A stretch of DNA of 39,414 nt from Candidatus Nomurabacteria bacterium. GTDB lineage: Bacteria > Patescibacteriota > Minisyncoccia > Phycocordibacterales > CAIJYI01. The translations under genes were made by a program, and so were the position numbers. The notes beneath the pieces are model-generated. The model saw nothing but the letters and a program-made list of their open reading frames with translations. It did no database searches and was not told the origin of the DNA. Positions 17,848 through 26,749 of the stretch are shown piece by piece. The stretch covers positions 79,818 through 119,231 of the forward strand of contig CALREZ010000001.1 of the NCBI GenBank assembly GCA_943356445.1, written 5' to 3'. Numbering within the stretch: position 1 is the stretch's first letter; every line of letters starts with the position of its first letter.

Positions 17848-18372
17848 ATGTTTACCACCATACTACAATTTACGCGGTCCGTCGCCGTTCTGCCGGTTCT
17901 TGCGATGGGACTCACTTCTCCCTTTGTTTCTCCCGATGTCCTCCAGACTCCGTCTGCGGCTCAGATTGAACAGCAAGAGAAGGCTGATCTTCTTGACTCT
18001 CATGCCGAGAAGATTGACGCATACTTTAAAGAAAAAAGTATGCCTCTTTACGGTTTCGGAAAAAAAATGGCAAAGGAAGCCGATGAGCACGATCTTGACT
18101 GGAGACTTCTTCCGGCTATTGCTGTGAGAGAGTCAACTGGAGGAAAACAGGCTTGCGGGCACAATCCTTTCGGTTGGGCTTCCTGTAAAGTGACTTTCAA
18201 AAGCTTTAATGAGGCTATTGAAGTTCTTGCCAGAAATCTCGGCGGAGACAATCCGAATACGGCAGATTATTACAGCGGTTCTACAAAATTAAAACTCCAC
18301 CATTACAATGGAACGGTCATGGCTTCTTATCCCTCGGAGGTTCTTGCTATCATGGATGATATCGGACAATAA
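17848..18372 (+). CDS. Secreted glucosaminidase/lysozyme-like cell-wall protein
   Basis: Signal-peptide-like N-terminus; LLPAIAVRESTGGKQACGHNPFGWASCKVTFKSFNEAIEVLARNLGG. Confidence 0.75.
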   Translation: MFTTILQFTRSVAVLPVLAMGLTSPFVSPDVLQTPSAAQIEQQEKADLLDSHAEKIDAYFKEKSMPLYGFGKKMAKEADEHDLDWRLLPAIAVRESTGGKQACGHNPFGWASCKVTFKSFNEAIEVLARNLGGDNPNTADYYSGSTKLKLHHYNGTVMASYPSEVLAIMDDIGQ

Positions 18373-18404
18373 AATAGGACTTACTCAGTCTGTCCTCTTA
18401 CTAT

Positions 18405-18444
18405 AAAAATCCCGCTTGAGGCTTCGCCCTCGGGCGGGATTTTT
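18405..18444 (+). terminator. Intrinsic terminator
   Basis: AAAAATCCCGC...GCGGGATTTTT (11 bp) with an inner GAGG/CCTC stem. Confidence 0.85.
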
Positions 18445-18459
18445 GGTATACTCTTTCGT

Positions 18460-19746
18460 ATGGAACATCTCATAAAAAACTATGACGAATTGGCGACGAA
18501 TGTTTTGCGTCGCGACGCTTTGGATATTTTGGAAGCGGGATACGGAGCGATTCTTACCAAACAAGCGATACGAAATGCGGTAATAAGAACCGATGATGTC
18601 GTTCGATTTAACAATGAAAGTATCCGGCTTTCGGATTACGAACGGATTTTTGTCATTGCGATAGGAAAATGCGCGAGTGACGCCGGGCAAGCGCTGGAAG
18701 AGATTCTCGGAGAAAATATAACCGACGGAGCGGTCATTGATATGAAACCGGCGGAATTCAAAAAACTCCGTTCTTTTGTCGGAACGCATCCGTATCCTTC
18801 GGAACAGAATGTCTTGGCGGTAAAAGAAATCGTTGCGATGATTTCCGGACTTTCAGAAAAGGATTTGGTGATTGCGGTCATCTCCGGAGGAGGATCCTCT
18901 CTTTTGTCTTTGCCGCATAAAATAACGACGGACGAACTGACGGCCATCACGAAAAAACTCATGGATAAAAGCGCGCCGATCCGCGAATTGAATATCGTAC
19001 GGAAACATCTTTCGGAGATACAAGGAGGCTCTCTCGCAAAAATCGTCTATCCGGCAAAAGTTATTTCCCTTATTTTTTCCGATGTGCCGGGAAACGATCT
19101 TGCCACGATTGCTTCCGGCCCGACGGTACTTGACCAAAGTACGAAAGACGAAGCGGATGCGATTCTTGAAAAATATGATATCCGCGCGGAATGCGGACTT
19201 CCGGAACTTGAAACGATAGAAACGCCGAAAGAAGAAAAGTATTTTGCGAACGTGAAAAATCTGTTGGTGGTTACGAATGATATCGCTCTTCAAATGATGT
19301 CAAAAAAAGCGGAAGAACTCGGATATAACGCGAAGATTGAAAATGAACGCATTCAAGGAATAGCTCGGGAATTCGGAGAAGAACTCGCGAAAAAAGAACT
19401 GCCGCCGAAAACTTGTTTGCTGTATGGAGGAGAAACCACGGTTAATGTTGTTCAAGATCATGGCATCGGCGGGAGAAATCAGGAGTTGGTTTTAGCGGGG
19501 CTTTCTTATTTGAAAGAGAGCGCTGTTTTGGTCGGCGCCTCTTCTGACGGAAAAGATTACAGCGATGCGGGCGGAGCCGTGGGGGATAAAGAACTTTTTG
19601 AAAAAGCGAAAACTCTCGGACTGCTGCCGGAAAATTTTCTCGCGAATAATAATTCTTTTGAATTTTTCAAACAAGCCGGCGGGCATATTCATACCGGCCC
19701 AACGGGCGCAAATGTAGCGGATCTCTATTTTCTTCTACAAAGGTAG
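18460..19746 (+). CDS. Glycerate 2-kinase (DUF4147/MOFRL family)
   Basis: VIAIGKCASDAGQALEEIL, VGTHPYPSEQN, VISGGGSSLLSLP, SDVPGNDLATIASGPTV, GGETTVNV.GIGGRNQELVLA. Confidence 0.92.
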   Translation: MEHLIKNYDELATNVLRRDALDILEAGYGAILTKQAIRNAVIRTDDVVRFNNESIRLSDYERIFVIAIGKCASDAGQALEEILGENITDGAVIDMKPAEFKKLRSFVGTHPYPSEQNVLAVKEIVAMISGLSEKDLVIAVISGGGSSLLSLPHKITTDELTAITKKLMDKSAPIRELNIVRKHLSEIQGGSLAKIVYPAKVISLIFSDVPGNDLATIASGPTVLDQSTKDEADAILEKYDIRAECGLPELETIETPKEEKYFANVKNLLVVTNDIALQMMSKKAEELGYNAKIENERIQGIAREFGEELAKKELPPKTCLLYGGETTVNVVQDHGIGGRNQELVLAGLSYLKESAVLVGASSDGKDYSDAGGAVGDKELFEKAKTLGLLPENFLANNNSFEFFKQAGGHIHTGPTGANVADLYFLLQR

Positions 19747-19843
19747 TTCTTGTTTCAAGAAAAAAATGTTATTCCTTTTCTCCCTCTTGCGAAAGATGGT
19801 ATAATTTTCATGTCTATAAAAATAAAAAGTTTTCATAAAAACT

Positions 19844-22270
19844 ATGAATGAAAAAGAGGGAAAATATATTTTGTGGCTATCGGATATCACTAATGACGAC
19901 GTTAGATACGTTGGAGGGAAAAATGCCTCTCTTGGTGAAATGTACAACGCTCTCGTTCCGCAAGGTATTCGCATACCGAATGCTTTTGTCATTACCGCGA
20001 GCGGGTATCGGTACTTTATGTCGCATACGGGACTTCAGGACAGAGTGAAAGAAGCGCTTGAAGGATTGGATACGAAAAATATCCGCGATCTGGAAAAAAG
20101 AGGGAAAAAAGCCCGCGAGCTTTTTCTGAAAACTTCGTTTCCTCCGGATTTGGAAAAAGAGATATTGGAGGGATACCGAAAAATATCGGCGGATTCCGGT
20201 TCCAAGGGTACTGACGTTGCGGTCCGGTCTTCCGCTACAGCCGAAGATCTTCCAGGAGCCTCATTTGCCGGAGAACACGAAACTTTTCTGAATGTTTCGG
20301 GAGACAAGAATGTGATGAATGCTATCAGAAAAGCCTTCGCTTCGCTCTTCACGAATCGTGCTATCTCTTATCGCACAGACAAAGGGTTTGATCATATGGC
20401 CATCGCTCTTTCTGTCGGCGTTCAAAAAATGGTTCGTTCAGACAAGGGCGCTTCGGGGGTCATGTTTACGCTGGATACCGAAACCGGTTTTCGCAACGTG
20501 GTGGAAATAAATGCTTCGTACGGCTTGGGGGAAATGATCGTGCAAGGAAAAGTTACCCCCGATGAATTTATTGTTTTCAAACCGACTTTGGAAAAAGGGT
20601 ATTCCGCCATAATCAAAAAAACCCTCGGAGGAAAATCCGTGAAGATGATCTACTCTTCCGGAAGCCGGCCAGTGAAAGAAGTTTCTGTTCCCGAGGCTGA
20701 CCGGAAAAAATTCTCTTTGACCGATGAAGAAATTCTTACGCTTTCCAAATGGGGGGTTATCATAGAAAAACACTATACGTCGCGTTCCGGGCATCCGATG
20801 CCGATGGATATTGAATGGGCGAAAGACGGCATGACGAATGAACTTTTTATCGTGCAGGCGAGACCAGAAACAGTTCAGGCTGAGAAAAAAGGTTTTATTA
20901 TGGAGGAATATACGCTGACGGAAAAGAAACCTCATGTGGCGCAGGGTGTTTCTGTCGGAAAAAAGATCGTGACGGGTACGGCAAGAGTTATTCTTTCCAC
21001 GGCGAAACTTTCCGAATTCAAGGAAGGAGAAATTCTTATCACGAAGATTACGGACCCTGACTGGGAACCGATTATGAAAATAGCGAAGGCTATCGTCACG
21101 GAAAAAGGCGGACGGACTTCTCATGCGGCCATCGTTTCCCGCGAACTCGGAATTCCCGCCGTGGTCGGAGCGGACGGAGTGCTTTCCAAAGTGAAGACCG
21201 GAGATATTATTACGGTTGATGCTTCTCTCGGCGATATCGGACGCATCTACAAAGGAGAAGTCGCTTTTGAGAAAAAAACTTTTGACTTGGGAAATATCCC
21301 GGAAGTGAAAACAAAAATTTGTTTGAACGTCGGTTCGCCCGAAGGCGCTTTCGGCCATTCTTTCTTGCCCCACAAAGGGGTCGGTCTTGCTCGCGAAGAG
21401 TTCATTATTATTTCCGGCATTCAGGTGCATCCGATGGCGCTTATTCATTTTAAAGAACTGAAAGACCGAAAACTGCAGGCGAAGATAGAAAAGATTACCG
21501 AAGGATATCCGGATAAAAAAGAATTTTATATTGAAAAACTTGCCGAAGGAATCGCTCAGATCGGCGCCGCATTCCATCCGTATCAGGTTATTGTCCGTTT
21601 CTCTGATTTTAAAACAAACGAGTATCGGCAGCTTCTCGGGGGAGAGAATTACGAACCGTCCGAAGAAAATCCGATGATCGGCTGGCGGGGAGCGTCTCGG
21701 TACGCTCATCCGAACTTTGCGGAAGCGTTTGAACTTGAATGCAAAGCCATAAAAAGAGTCCGAGAAAAATTCGGGCTTGAAAATGTCCAGGTTATGATTC
21801 CGTTCTGTCGAACGCCGAAAGAAGGACAAGAGGTGGTTGATATCATGAAAAACTTCGGATTGACTCAAAAAGAAAAAGATCTGAAAATTTTTGTGATGTG
21901 CGAAATTCCGACGAATGTTCTGAACGCCGATGCTTTTCTTGATATTTTTGACGGGTTCTCTATCGGTTCCAACGACCTTGCTCAGCTGACGCTCGGCATG
22001 GATCGCGACAATGCGGTCATTGCGCCGATCTCAAATGAAAATGATCCGTCGGTAAAAAAACTTATTACCATGGCCATTGAAGCTTGTCATCGCCGAGGAA
22101 AATATATCGGCTTCTGCGGACAGGCTCCGTCCGATTATCCTGATTTCTTGAGATTTTTGATCAGTCAAAACATAGACTCGGTTTCCCTTAATTCCGATTC
22201 TGTGGTTCCGATGACCTTTGAAGTGGCGAAAGAAGAGGAAAGACAAAGGCAGAACGCGCAGACGCAATAA
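19844..22270 (+). CDS. ppsA: Phosphoenolpyruvate synthase
   Basis: VGGKNASLGEMYNAL, VRSSATAEDLPGASFAGEHETFLN, GGRTSHAAIVSRELGIPAVVGA, full C-terminal PEP-utilising barrel. Confidence 0.97.
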   Translation: MNEKEGKYILWLSDITNDDVRYVGGKNASLGEMYNALVPQGIRIPNAFVITASGYRYFMSHTGLQDRVKEALEGLDTKNIRDLEKRGKKARELFLKTSFPPDLEKEILEGYRKISADSGSKGTDVAVRSSATAEDLPGASFAGEHETFLNVSGDKNVMNAIRKAFASLFTNRAISYRTDKGFDHMAIALSVGVQKMVRSDKGASGVMFTLDTETGFRNVVEINASYGLGEMIVQGKVTPDEFIVFKPTLEKGYSAIIKKTLGGKSVKMIYSSGSRPVKEVSVPEADRKKFSLTDEEILTLSKWGVIIEKHYTSRSGHPMPMDIEWAKDGMTNELFIVQARPETVQAEKKGFIMEEYTLTEKKPHVAQGVSVGKKIVTGTARVILSTAKLSEFKEGEILITKITDPDWEPIMKIAKAIVTEKGGRTSHAAIVSRELGIPAVVGADGVLSKVKTGDIITVDASLGDIGRIYKGEVAFEKKTFDLGNIPEVKTKICLNVGSPEGAFGHSFLPHKGVGLAREEFIIISGIQVHPMALIHFKELKDRKLQAKIEKITEGYPDKKEFYIEKLAEGIAQIGAAFHPYQVIVRFSDFKTNEYRQLLGGENYEPSEENPMIGWRGASRYAHPNFAEAFELECKAIKRVREKFGLENVQVMIPFCRTPKEGQEVVDIMKNFGLTQKEKDLKIFVMCEIPTNVLNADAFLDIFDGFSIGSNDLAQLTLGMDRDNAVIAPISNENDPSVKKLITMAIEACHRRGKYIGFCGQAPSDYPDFLRFLISQNIDSVSLNSDSVVPMTFEVAKEEERQRQNAQTQ

Positions 22271-22278
22271 AGAAAAGA

Positions 22279-22313
22279 ATAAACCCGGCTATTCATTGAA
22301 TAGCCGGGTTTAT
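22279..22313. terminator. Hairpin between ppsA and eno
   Basis: ATAAACCCGGCTATTC-att-GAATAGCCGGGTTTAT, 16-bp stem. Confidence 0.75.
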
Positions 22314-22343
22314 GATATACTGTAAACGAATAACTCATATTTT

Positions 22344-23633
22344 ATGGCAATACAACATACTCCCAAAATAACGAAATGCGTTGCGCGACAGATACTTGAT
22401 TCCCGCGGGTCGCCGACGATTGAGGTGGAAATCTTTTCCGATTTTGAAAATATAAGCGCGAAAGCGGCGGTTCCTTCGGGAAAAAGCACCGGAACGAACG
22501 AAGCGTTTGAAATGCGCGATGAAGACGGCGGGGTCGCAAAAGCGATAGAGAACATAGAAAAAGCAATAGCCCCGAAGATTATCGGACACATTGTTGATAT
22601 GGAAGATGTTGATCATATCATGCTTTCTTTGGATTTGACTCCGAACAAAAAACATATCGGAGCGAACGCGATGCTCGGCGTAAGCATGGCAATGGCGCGC
22701 CTTGAAGCGAAGATACGAAACATTCCCTTATGGCAGTTCATTTCCAAAAAAGGGAAGTTTGAGACCGCGAAGCCTTTGCTCTACATGAATACTTTGAACG
22801 GCGGAAGGCATGCCGATTTCCGTCTGCCTTTTCAGGAATATATTTTGGCGGTAGGAGGAGAAACTTTGGCGGCGGCGAATGAAAAAGCGAAATCGATTTT
22901 TCAAAAAGTAAAAGAAAAGCTTGATGCCGAACAGGTAAATTATTATATGGGGGATGAAGGAGGTTTCGCCCCGAGATTTGAAACGCTGGAAAAACCTTTT
23001 GAGATTTTATCCGAATGCATTGCGGGAGAAAAGGACATTTTTATCGCGATAGACGCGGCAGCCTCGGAATTTTACAAGAATGGAAAATATGAGATTCTCG
23101 GACAGCCTTTGGGTCGGGGAGAACTCTTTATTTTGTACAAAGATCTCGTGGAAAAATTCAACCTGCGGAGTATTGAAGATCCCTTTGAAGAAAAAGATTA
23201 TGACGGATTTGAAAAACTGGTGCGCTGGGTAGGAGAAGAAGTGCTGGTGGTGGGCGATGATCTTACGACGACCAACCCCGTTCTGGTGAAGAAGCTTGCT
23301 ACGCGCGGTGTAGCGAATGCCATTATTATCAAACCGAATCAGATAGGCACTGTGATAGAAACGTTTGAAGCGATACGCGAAGCCAGGAATGCGGGGTGGA
23401 AAATAATCGTTTCTCATCGTTCGGGAGAAACGATGGATTCTTTTATCGCGGATCTCGCTGTCGGTGTCGGCGCTTACGGCATTAAAGCCGGCGCGCATAC
23501 TCAACCCGAGAGGTTGGCAAAATATGACCGATTGCTTGAAATTGAAAAAGAAATGACGGTTGTGTCGCAAGAAGAATCGCTGAAGAAAAAAGAAAAAGAA
23601 TTGGAAATAAAACGCCAATTGGAAGAGTATTAA
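22344..23633 (+). CDS. eno: Enolase
   Basis: ARQILDSRGSPTIEVE, PSGKSTGTNEA, GDEGGFAP, SIEDPFEEKDYDG, VGDDLTTTN, VSHRSGETMDSFIADLAVG. Confidence 0.97.
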   Translation: MAIQHTPKITKCVARQILDSRGSPTIEVEIFSDFENISAKAAVPSGKSTGTNEAFEMRDEDGGVAKAIENIEKAIAPKIIGHIVDMEDVDHIMLSLDLTPNKKHIGANAMLGVSMAMARLEAKIRNIPLWQFISKKGKFETAKPLLYMNTLNGGRHADFRLPFQEYILAVGGETLAAANEKAKSIFQKVKEKLDAEQVNYYMGDEGGFAPRFETLEKPFEILSECIAGEKDIFIAIDAAASEFYKNGKYEILGQPLGRGELFILYKDLVEKFNLRSIEDPFEEKDYDGFEKLVRWVGEEVLVVGDDLTTTNPVLVKKLATRGVANAIIIKPNQIGTVIETFEAIREARNAGWKIIVSHRSGETMDSFIADLAVGVGAYGIKAGAHTQPERLAKYDRLLEIEKEMTVVSQEESLKKKEKELEIKRQLEEY

Positions 23634-23640
23634 AAAAATA

Positions 23641-23664
23641 CTGCCCCGGCTTTTGCCGGGGCAG
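23641..23664. terminator. Bidirectional terminator between convergent eno and PIN gene
   Basis: CTGCCCCGGC-tttt-GCCGGGGCAG. Confidence 0.85.
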
Positions 23665-23687
23665 TTCTGTACTAAAGCTTTTTCATA

Positions 23688-24257
23688 TCAATGATTACCC
23701 CATCGCGAGTGATACCTCCGAGAAGTATGATTGCGCGGGCGTTTTCTCCGTTCTTTTTTTTGAGCCGGCGCTTCCTTTTCAAAAGATTCAAAGGGTATCC
23801 CTTGAAGACTCGCTTTTATTTGAACCGACTTATCGTTGGTTACGATAGACACTTCCTTCCCCTTTTCTTTTAAAGCAATCGCGACCGCGAGTATTTCGTT
23901 GTCATTCGTTTCTTTTGAGAAAATGGTTGGAACGGTTCCGACCGGTCGAGTTTGGAAAAAGATAAATCCGGAAGGTTCTTCAGCCGGCGTAAATTTATTA
24001 AACACCGTTTTGGAGAGAAGAGAGATGGATATCCCTTTTTCTATCTCTTCCGGTGTTTTTCCGGTGATGATTTTCAGAATATATTGGAGGGCGCGGCGAG
24101 TATTTTCTTTGGCTTTCCCTGTACTCTTTTTTTCAATATCGCTTAACTCCTCTACTACGATGGAGGGAATAAACAAGTTATTCGCCTTAAAACGCACTAT
24201 AGCCGTCGGATTGGCTATTAACACGTTGGTATCCAGAACACAAATGGGGACAGACAT
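23688..24257 (-). CDS. PhoH-N-type PIN domain protein (possible 3' frameshift)
   Basis: VLDTNVLIANPTAI, IPSIVVEELSDIEK, ETNDNEILAVAIALKEKGKEVSIVTNDKSVQIKA; SD AGGAGGAATT-ATG. A8 run near the 3' end opens a better frame ending at 23672. Confidence 0.85.
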   Translation of the reverse strand: MSVPICVLDTNVLIANPTAIVRFKANNLFIPSIVVEELSDIEKKSTGKAKENTRRALQYILKIITGKTPEEIEKGISISLLSKTVFNKFTPAEEPSGFIFFQTRPVGTVPTIFSKETNDNEILAVAIALKEKGKEVSIVTNDKSVQIKASLQGIPFESFEKEAPAQKKERRKRPRNHTSRRYHSRWGNH

Positions 24258-24466
24258 AATTCCTCCTTTGAGGAAAAATTTTCGGATACATTACAGACAG
24301 CCCTGCCTGTTATCAATGTTCAAAACCTCTTACTGATTTGATATTACCATAATTTATGGTAGTTGTCCAGAGCTTCGGATGCTTAGCAAAAAAAAGTTTT
24401 CCACCTCTTTACTTTTGGTTCTTTCCATTTTATTTCGTATAATAAGAGTATTAAACAACTATTTTT

Positions 24467-24919
24467 ATGAAAAAAAAGAATACGAAGGATCGTGATTATA
24501 CTGTGCCGATTATCGTCGTTGTCGGACTTTTTGTTCTTATGCTCCTTTTGAACGCGGTGGTTATGACTAAGAGAAGTTCTCGGAATATGAGATACGAAGC
24601 AAAATCTCCAATCGTTTACGAGGGAAGAGAACATGTTTTTATTCTTGACCAAAAAATATCCGATCGCGTGACAATCCTTTCTGCCGGATTGAAACAGAAT
24701 GGGTTTATCGTGATATACAACAGCAAGAACGAGGCGGTCGGAGTGAGCTCTCTTTTGCGCCCCGGATTGTATTCAAATAAAGCGCTTGCTCTTTCTCGCG
24801 GAACCATGTCGGGCGATGAGTTTTTTGCCACTATCTATACTGATGACGGCGACGGGAAATTCAATCAAAACAGCGACAATATGGAACCGGTAACGACGTG
24901 GTTTGCGAATCTGAGATAA
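24467..24919 (+). CDS. TM-anchored protein with DUF7282-like domain
   Basis: N-terminal TM; GFIVIYNSKNEAVGVSSLLRPGLYSNKALAL...FFATIYTDDGDGKFN. Confidence 0.6.
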   Translation: MKKKNTKDRDYTVPIIVVVGLFVLMLLLNAVVMTKRSSRNMRYEAKSPIVYEGREHVFILDQKISDRVTILSAGLKQNGFIVIYNSKNEAVGVSSLLRPGLYSNKALALSRGTMSGDEFFATIYTDDGDGKFNQNSDNMEPVTTWFANLR

Positions 24920-24932
24920 TTTTTATGAATAG

Positions 24933-24960
24933 CCGTCCGAACTTTCTCGGGCGGTTTTTT
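24933..24960 (+). terminator. Intrinsic terminator
   Basis: CCGTCCGA-actttc-TCGGGCGG followed by a T run. Confidence 0.75.
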
Positions 24961-25000
24961 TGTCTTGGTTTTCCTCCTTTTTCGTGATATTATCGGTGTT

Positions 25001-26407
25001 ATGGAATACAAAACAACGATTGGTTTGGAGATTCATGCGGAACTTCGCACTCGAACGAAGATGTTTTGCACCTCAAAGAATGACCCGGAAGAAAAAAAAC
25101 CGAATGTTAATATCTGTCCGGTTTGCATGGGATACCCCGGAACTTTGCCTGTCATCAATAAAGAAGCCGTAAAGCACGTCCTCAAAGTCGGAAAAGCGCT
25201 CGGGGCGAAGCTTGCCGATTTTACCGAATTTGACCGAAAAAATTATTTTTATCCGGACATACCGAAAGGCTATCAGATCAGTCAGTATCAGTATCCGCTC
25301 GTATCAGGAGGAGAACTCGCGGGGGTGAAAATCACTCGGGTGCATTTGGAAGAAGATACCGCAAAATCTTCTCACGAAAAAGGCGATTACTCCCTTGTGG
25401 ATTTCAATCGTGCAGGAGTGCCGTTGATGGAACTCGTTACCGAACCTGTTATTGGAAGCGCGGAACAGGCGGTGAATTTTGCTCGCGAACTGCAGCTGCT
25501 TCTTCGTTATCTCGGCGTGTCCCACGCGAACATGGAAAAAGGCGAGATGCGCGTGGAGGCGAATATCTCGGTTTCCAAAACGGATACGTTTGGTACGAAA
25601 TGCGAAGTGAAAAATCTCAATTCTTTTCGCACGGTAGAAAAAGCCATCGCTTTTGAAGTGGCGCGTCATATTGAACTCTTGGAAAAAGGAGAGAAGGTAA
25701 TACAGGAAACGCGAGGCTGGAATGAAGCGAAACAGGAAACCTATTCGCAAAGAAGCAAAGAAAACGCTCATGATTACCGATATTTTCCCGACCCCGATCT
25801 TCCGAAGTTGAAATTGAGCGAACTGCCGGAATTTTTAAATCCGGAACTTCCAGAATTGCCGGAACAGAAACGCGCGCGTTTTGACTCGGAATACGGAGTA
25901 AAGGCGGAAGACCGCGAGATGTATATTTTTGATATGAAACTCGGCGATTTTTTTGAGGAGGTCGTTAAAATCTCCGGAGATAAAAAGCTTGCGGCTCTCG
26001 TCTCAAACTACATCACTTCCGACTTTGCCGGGCTTCAGAAAAATAATCCCGACATTGATCCGTTCAAAAATATCACTTCCGAAAACTTTGCCGCTCTCAT
26101 TAAAATGGCGAACGGCGGAGAGCTTTCTTCTCGCGGAGCAAAAGACACTCTCGCGATTATGTTTAAAGAAGGCGGTGAACCGCAGAAGATTGCCGAAGAA
26201 AAAGGATTGATTCAGAAAAATGACGAAGGCGAATTGCTTGCGATGGTTCAGAAAATAATCGCTGAAAACGAAAAAGTAGTCAGTGGATACCGAGCCGGAA
26301 AAGAAGCCGGCATCATGTTCTTAGTAGGACAGGGAATGAAGGCAAGCAAAGGAAGCGCTAATCCGCAGATATTGAAAAAACTATTTGAAACCGAGTTGAC
26401 AAAGTAG
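25001..26407 (+). CDS. gatB: Asp-tRNA(Asn)/Glu-tRNA(Gln) amidotransferase subunit B
   Basis: TTIGLEIHAELRTRTKMFC, FDRKNYFYPDIPKGYQISQYQYP, DFNRAGVPLMELVTEP, KCEVKNLNSFR. Start at ATG 25001, not 24965. Confidence 0.96.
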   Translation: MEYKTTIGLEIHAELRTRTKMFCTSKNDPEEKKPNVNICPVCMGYPGTLPVINKEAVKHVLKVGKALGAKLADFTEFDRKNYFYPDIPKGYQISQYQYPLVSGGELAGVKITRVHLEEDTAKSSHEKGDYSLVDFNRAGVPLMELVTEPVIGSAEQAVNFARELQLLLRYLGVSHANMEKGEMRVEANISVSKTDTFGTKCEVKNLNSFRTVEKAIAFEVARHIELLEKGEKVIQETRGWNEAKQETYSQRSKENAHDYRYFPDPDLPKLKLSELPEFLNPELPELPEQKRARFDSEYGVKAEDREMYIFDMKLGDFFEEVVKISGDKKLAALVSNYITSDFAGLQKNNPDIDPFKNITSENFAALIKMANGGELSSRGAKDTLAIMFKEGGEPQKIAEEKGLIQKNDEGELLAMVQKIIAENEKVVSGYRAGKEAGIMFLVGQGMKASKGSANPQILKKLFETELTK

Positions 26408-26422
26408 TGGTTCTGTTATAGT
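26396..26422 (+). promoter_or_regulatory. Promoter TTGACA-N15-TATAGT (extended TGT) overlapping gatB 3' end
   Basis: TTGACA 26396-26401, TATAGT 26417-26422 preceded by TGT. Confidence 0.65.
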
Positions 26423-26457
26423 TTAAAAACGGCATTGTTTTTAAACGGAGGTGTCCT

Positions 26458-26652
26458 ATGTCACAAAGTACCGGTTTGCGGGTAAGAAAAGCAAAACAAT
26501 CAGATCGCTTCGTTGCCGAGTTTGTTCCTCCTACCCCTAACGATTTGTCGGGAATGGGAGATACTCAAAAAGAAGCCATTGGCGATTGGCTTATTAAAAA
26601 TTCAACCAGAAAGTTCGGTTTTGATATTTTTGACGAAGAGGGGATATTATAA
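26458..26652 (+). CDS. Small hypothetical protein, 64 aa
   Basis: Promoter, SD GGAGG, ORF, and hairpin terminator at 26656-26684. Confidence 0.7.
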   Translation: MSQSTGLRVRKAKQSDRFVAEFVPPTPNDLSGMGDTQKEAIGDWLIKNSTRKFGFDIFDEEGIL

Positions 26653-26655
26653 ACG

Positions 26656-26684
26656 AAAGAGGCGGATTTTCCGCCTCTTTTTTG
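26656..26684 (+). terminator. Intrinsic terminator
   Basis: AAAGAGGCGG-atttt-CCGCCTCTTT followed by TTT. Confidence 0.85.
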
Positions 26685-26749
26685 TTTCCTCGTTCCAATT
26701 ATTTTGATATACTACAGAATAAGCATTATTCATTTTAGTTATTGATATT

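Noticed and set aside
20438-21868. 476-aa minus-strand ORF opposite ppsA
   Set aside because: Phe/Arg/His-rich shadow translation of a clear ppsA; no recognisable motif. Same reasoning for other antisense ORFs such as 3367-4422, 10568-11278 and 15088-15813.
11300-22270. Two PEP synthases as a recent duplication
   Set aside because: The first lacks the PEP-binding barrel and has an unrelated middle region, so it is a different family member.
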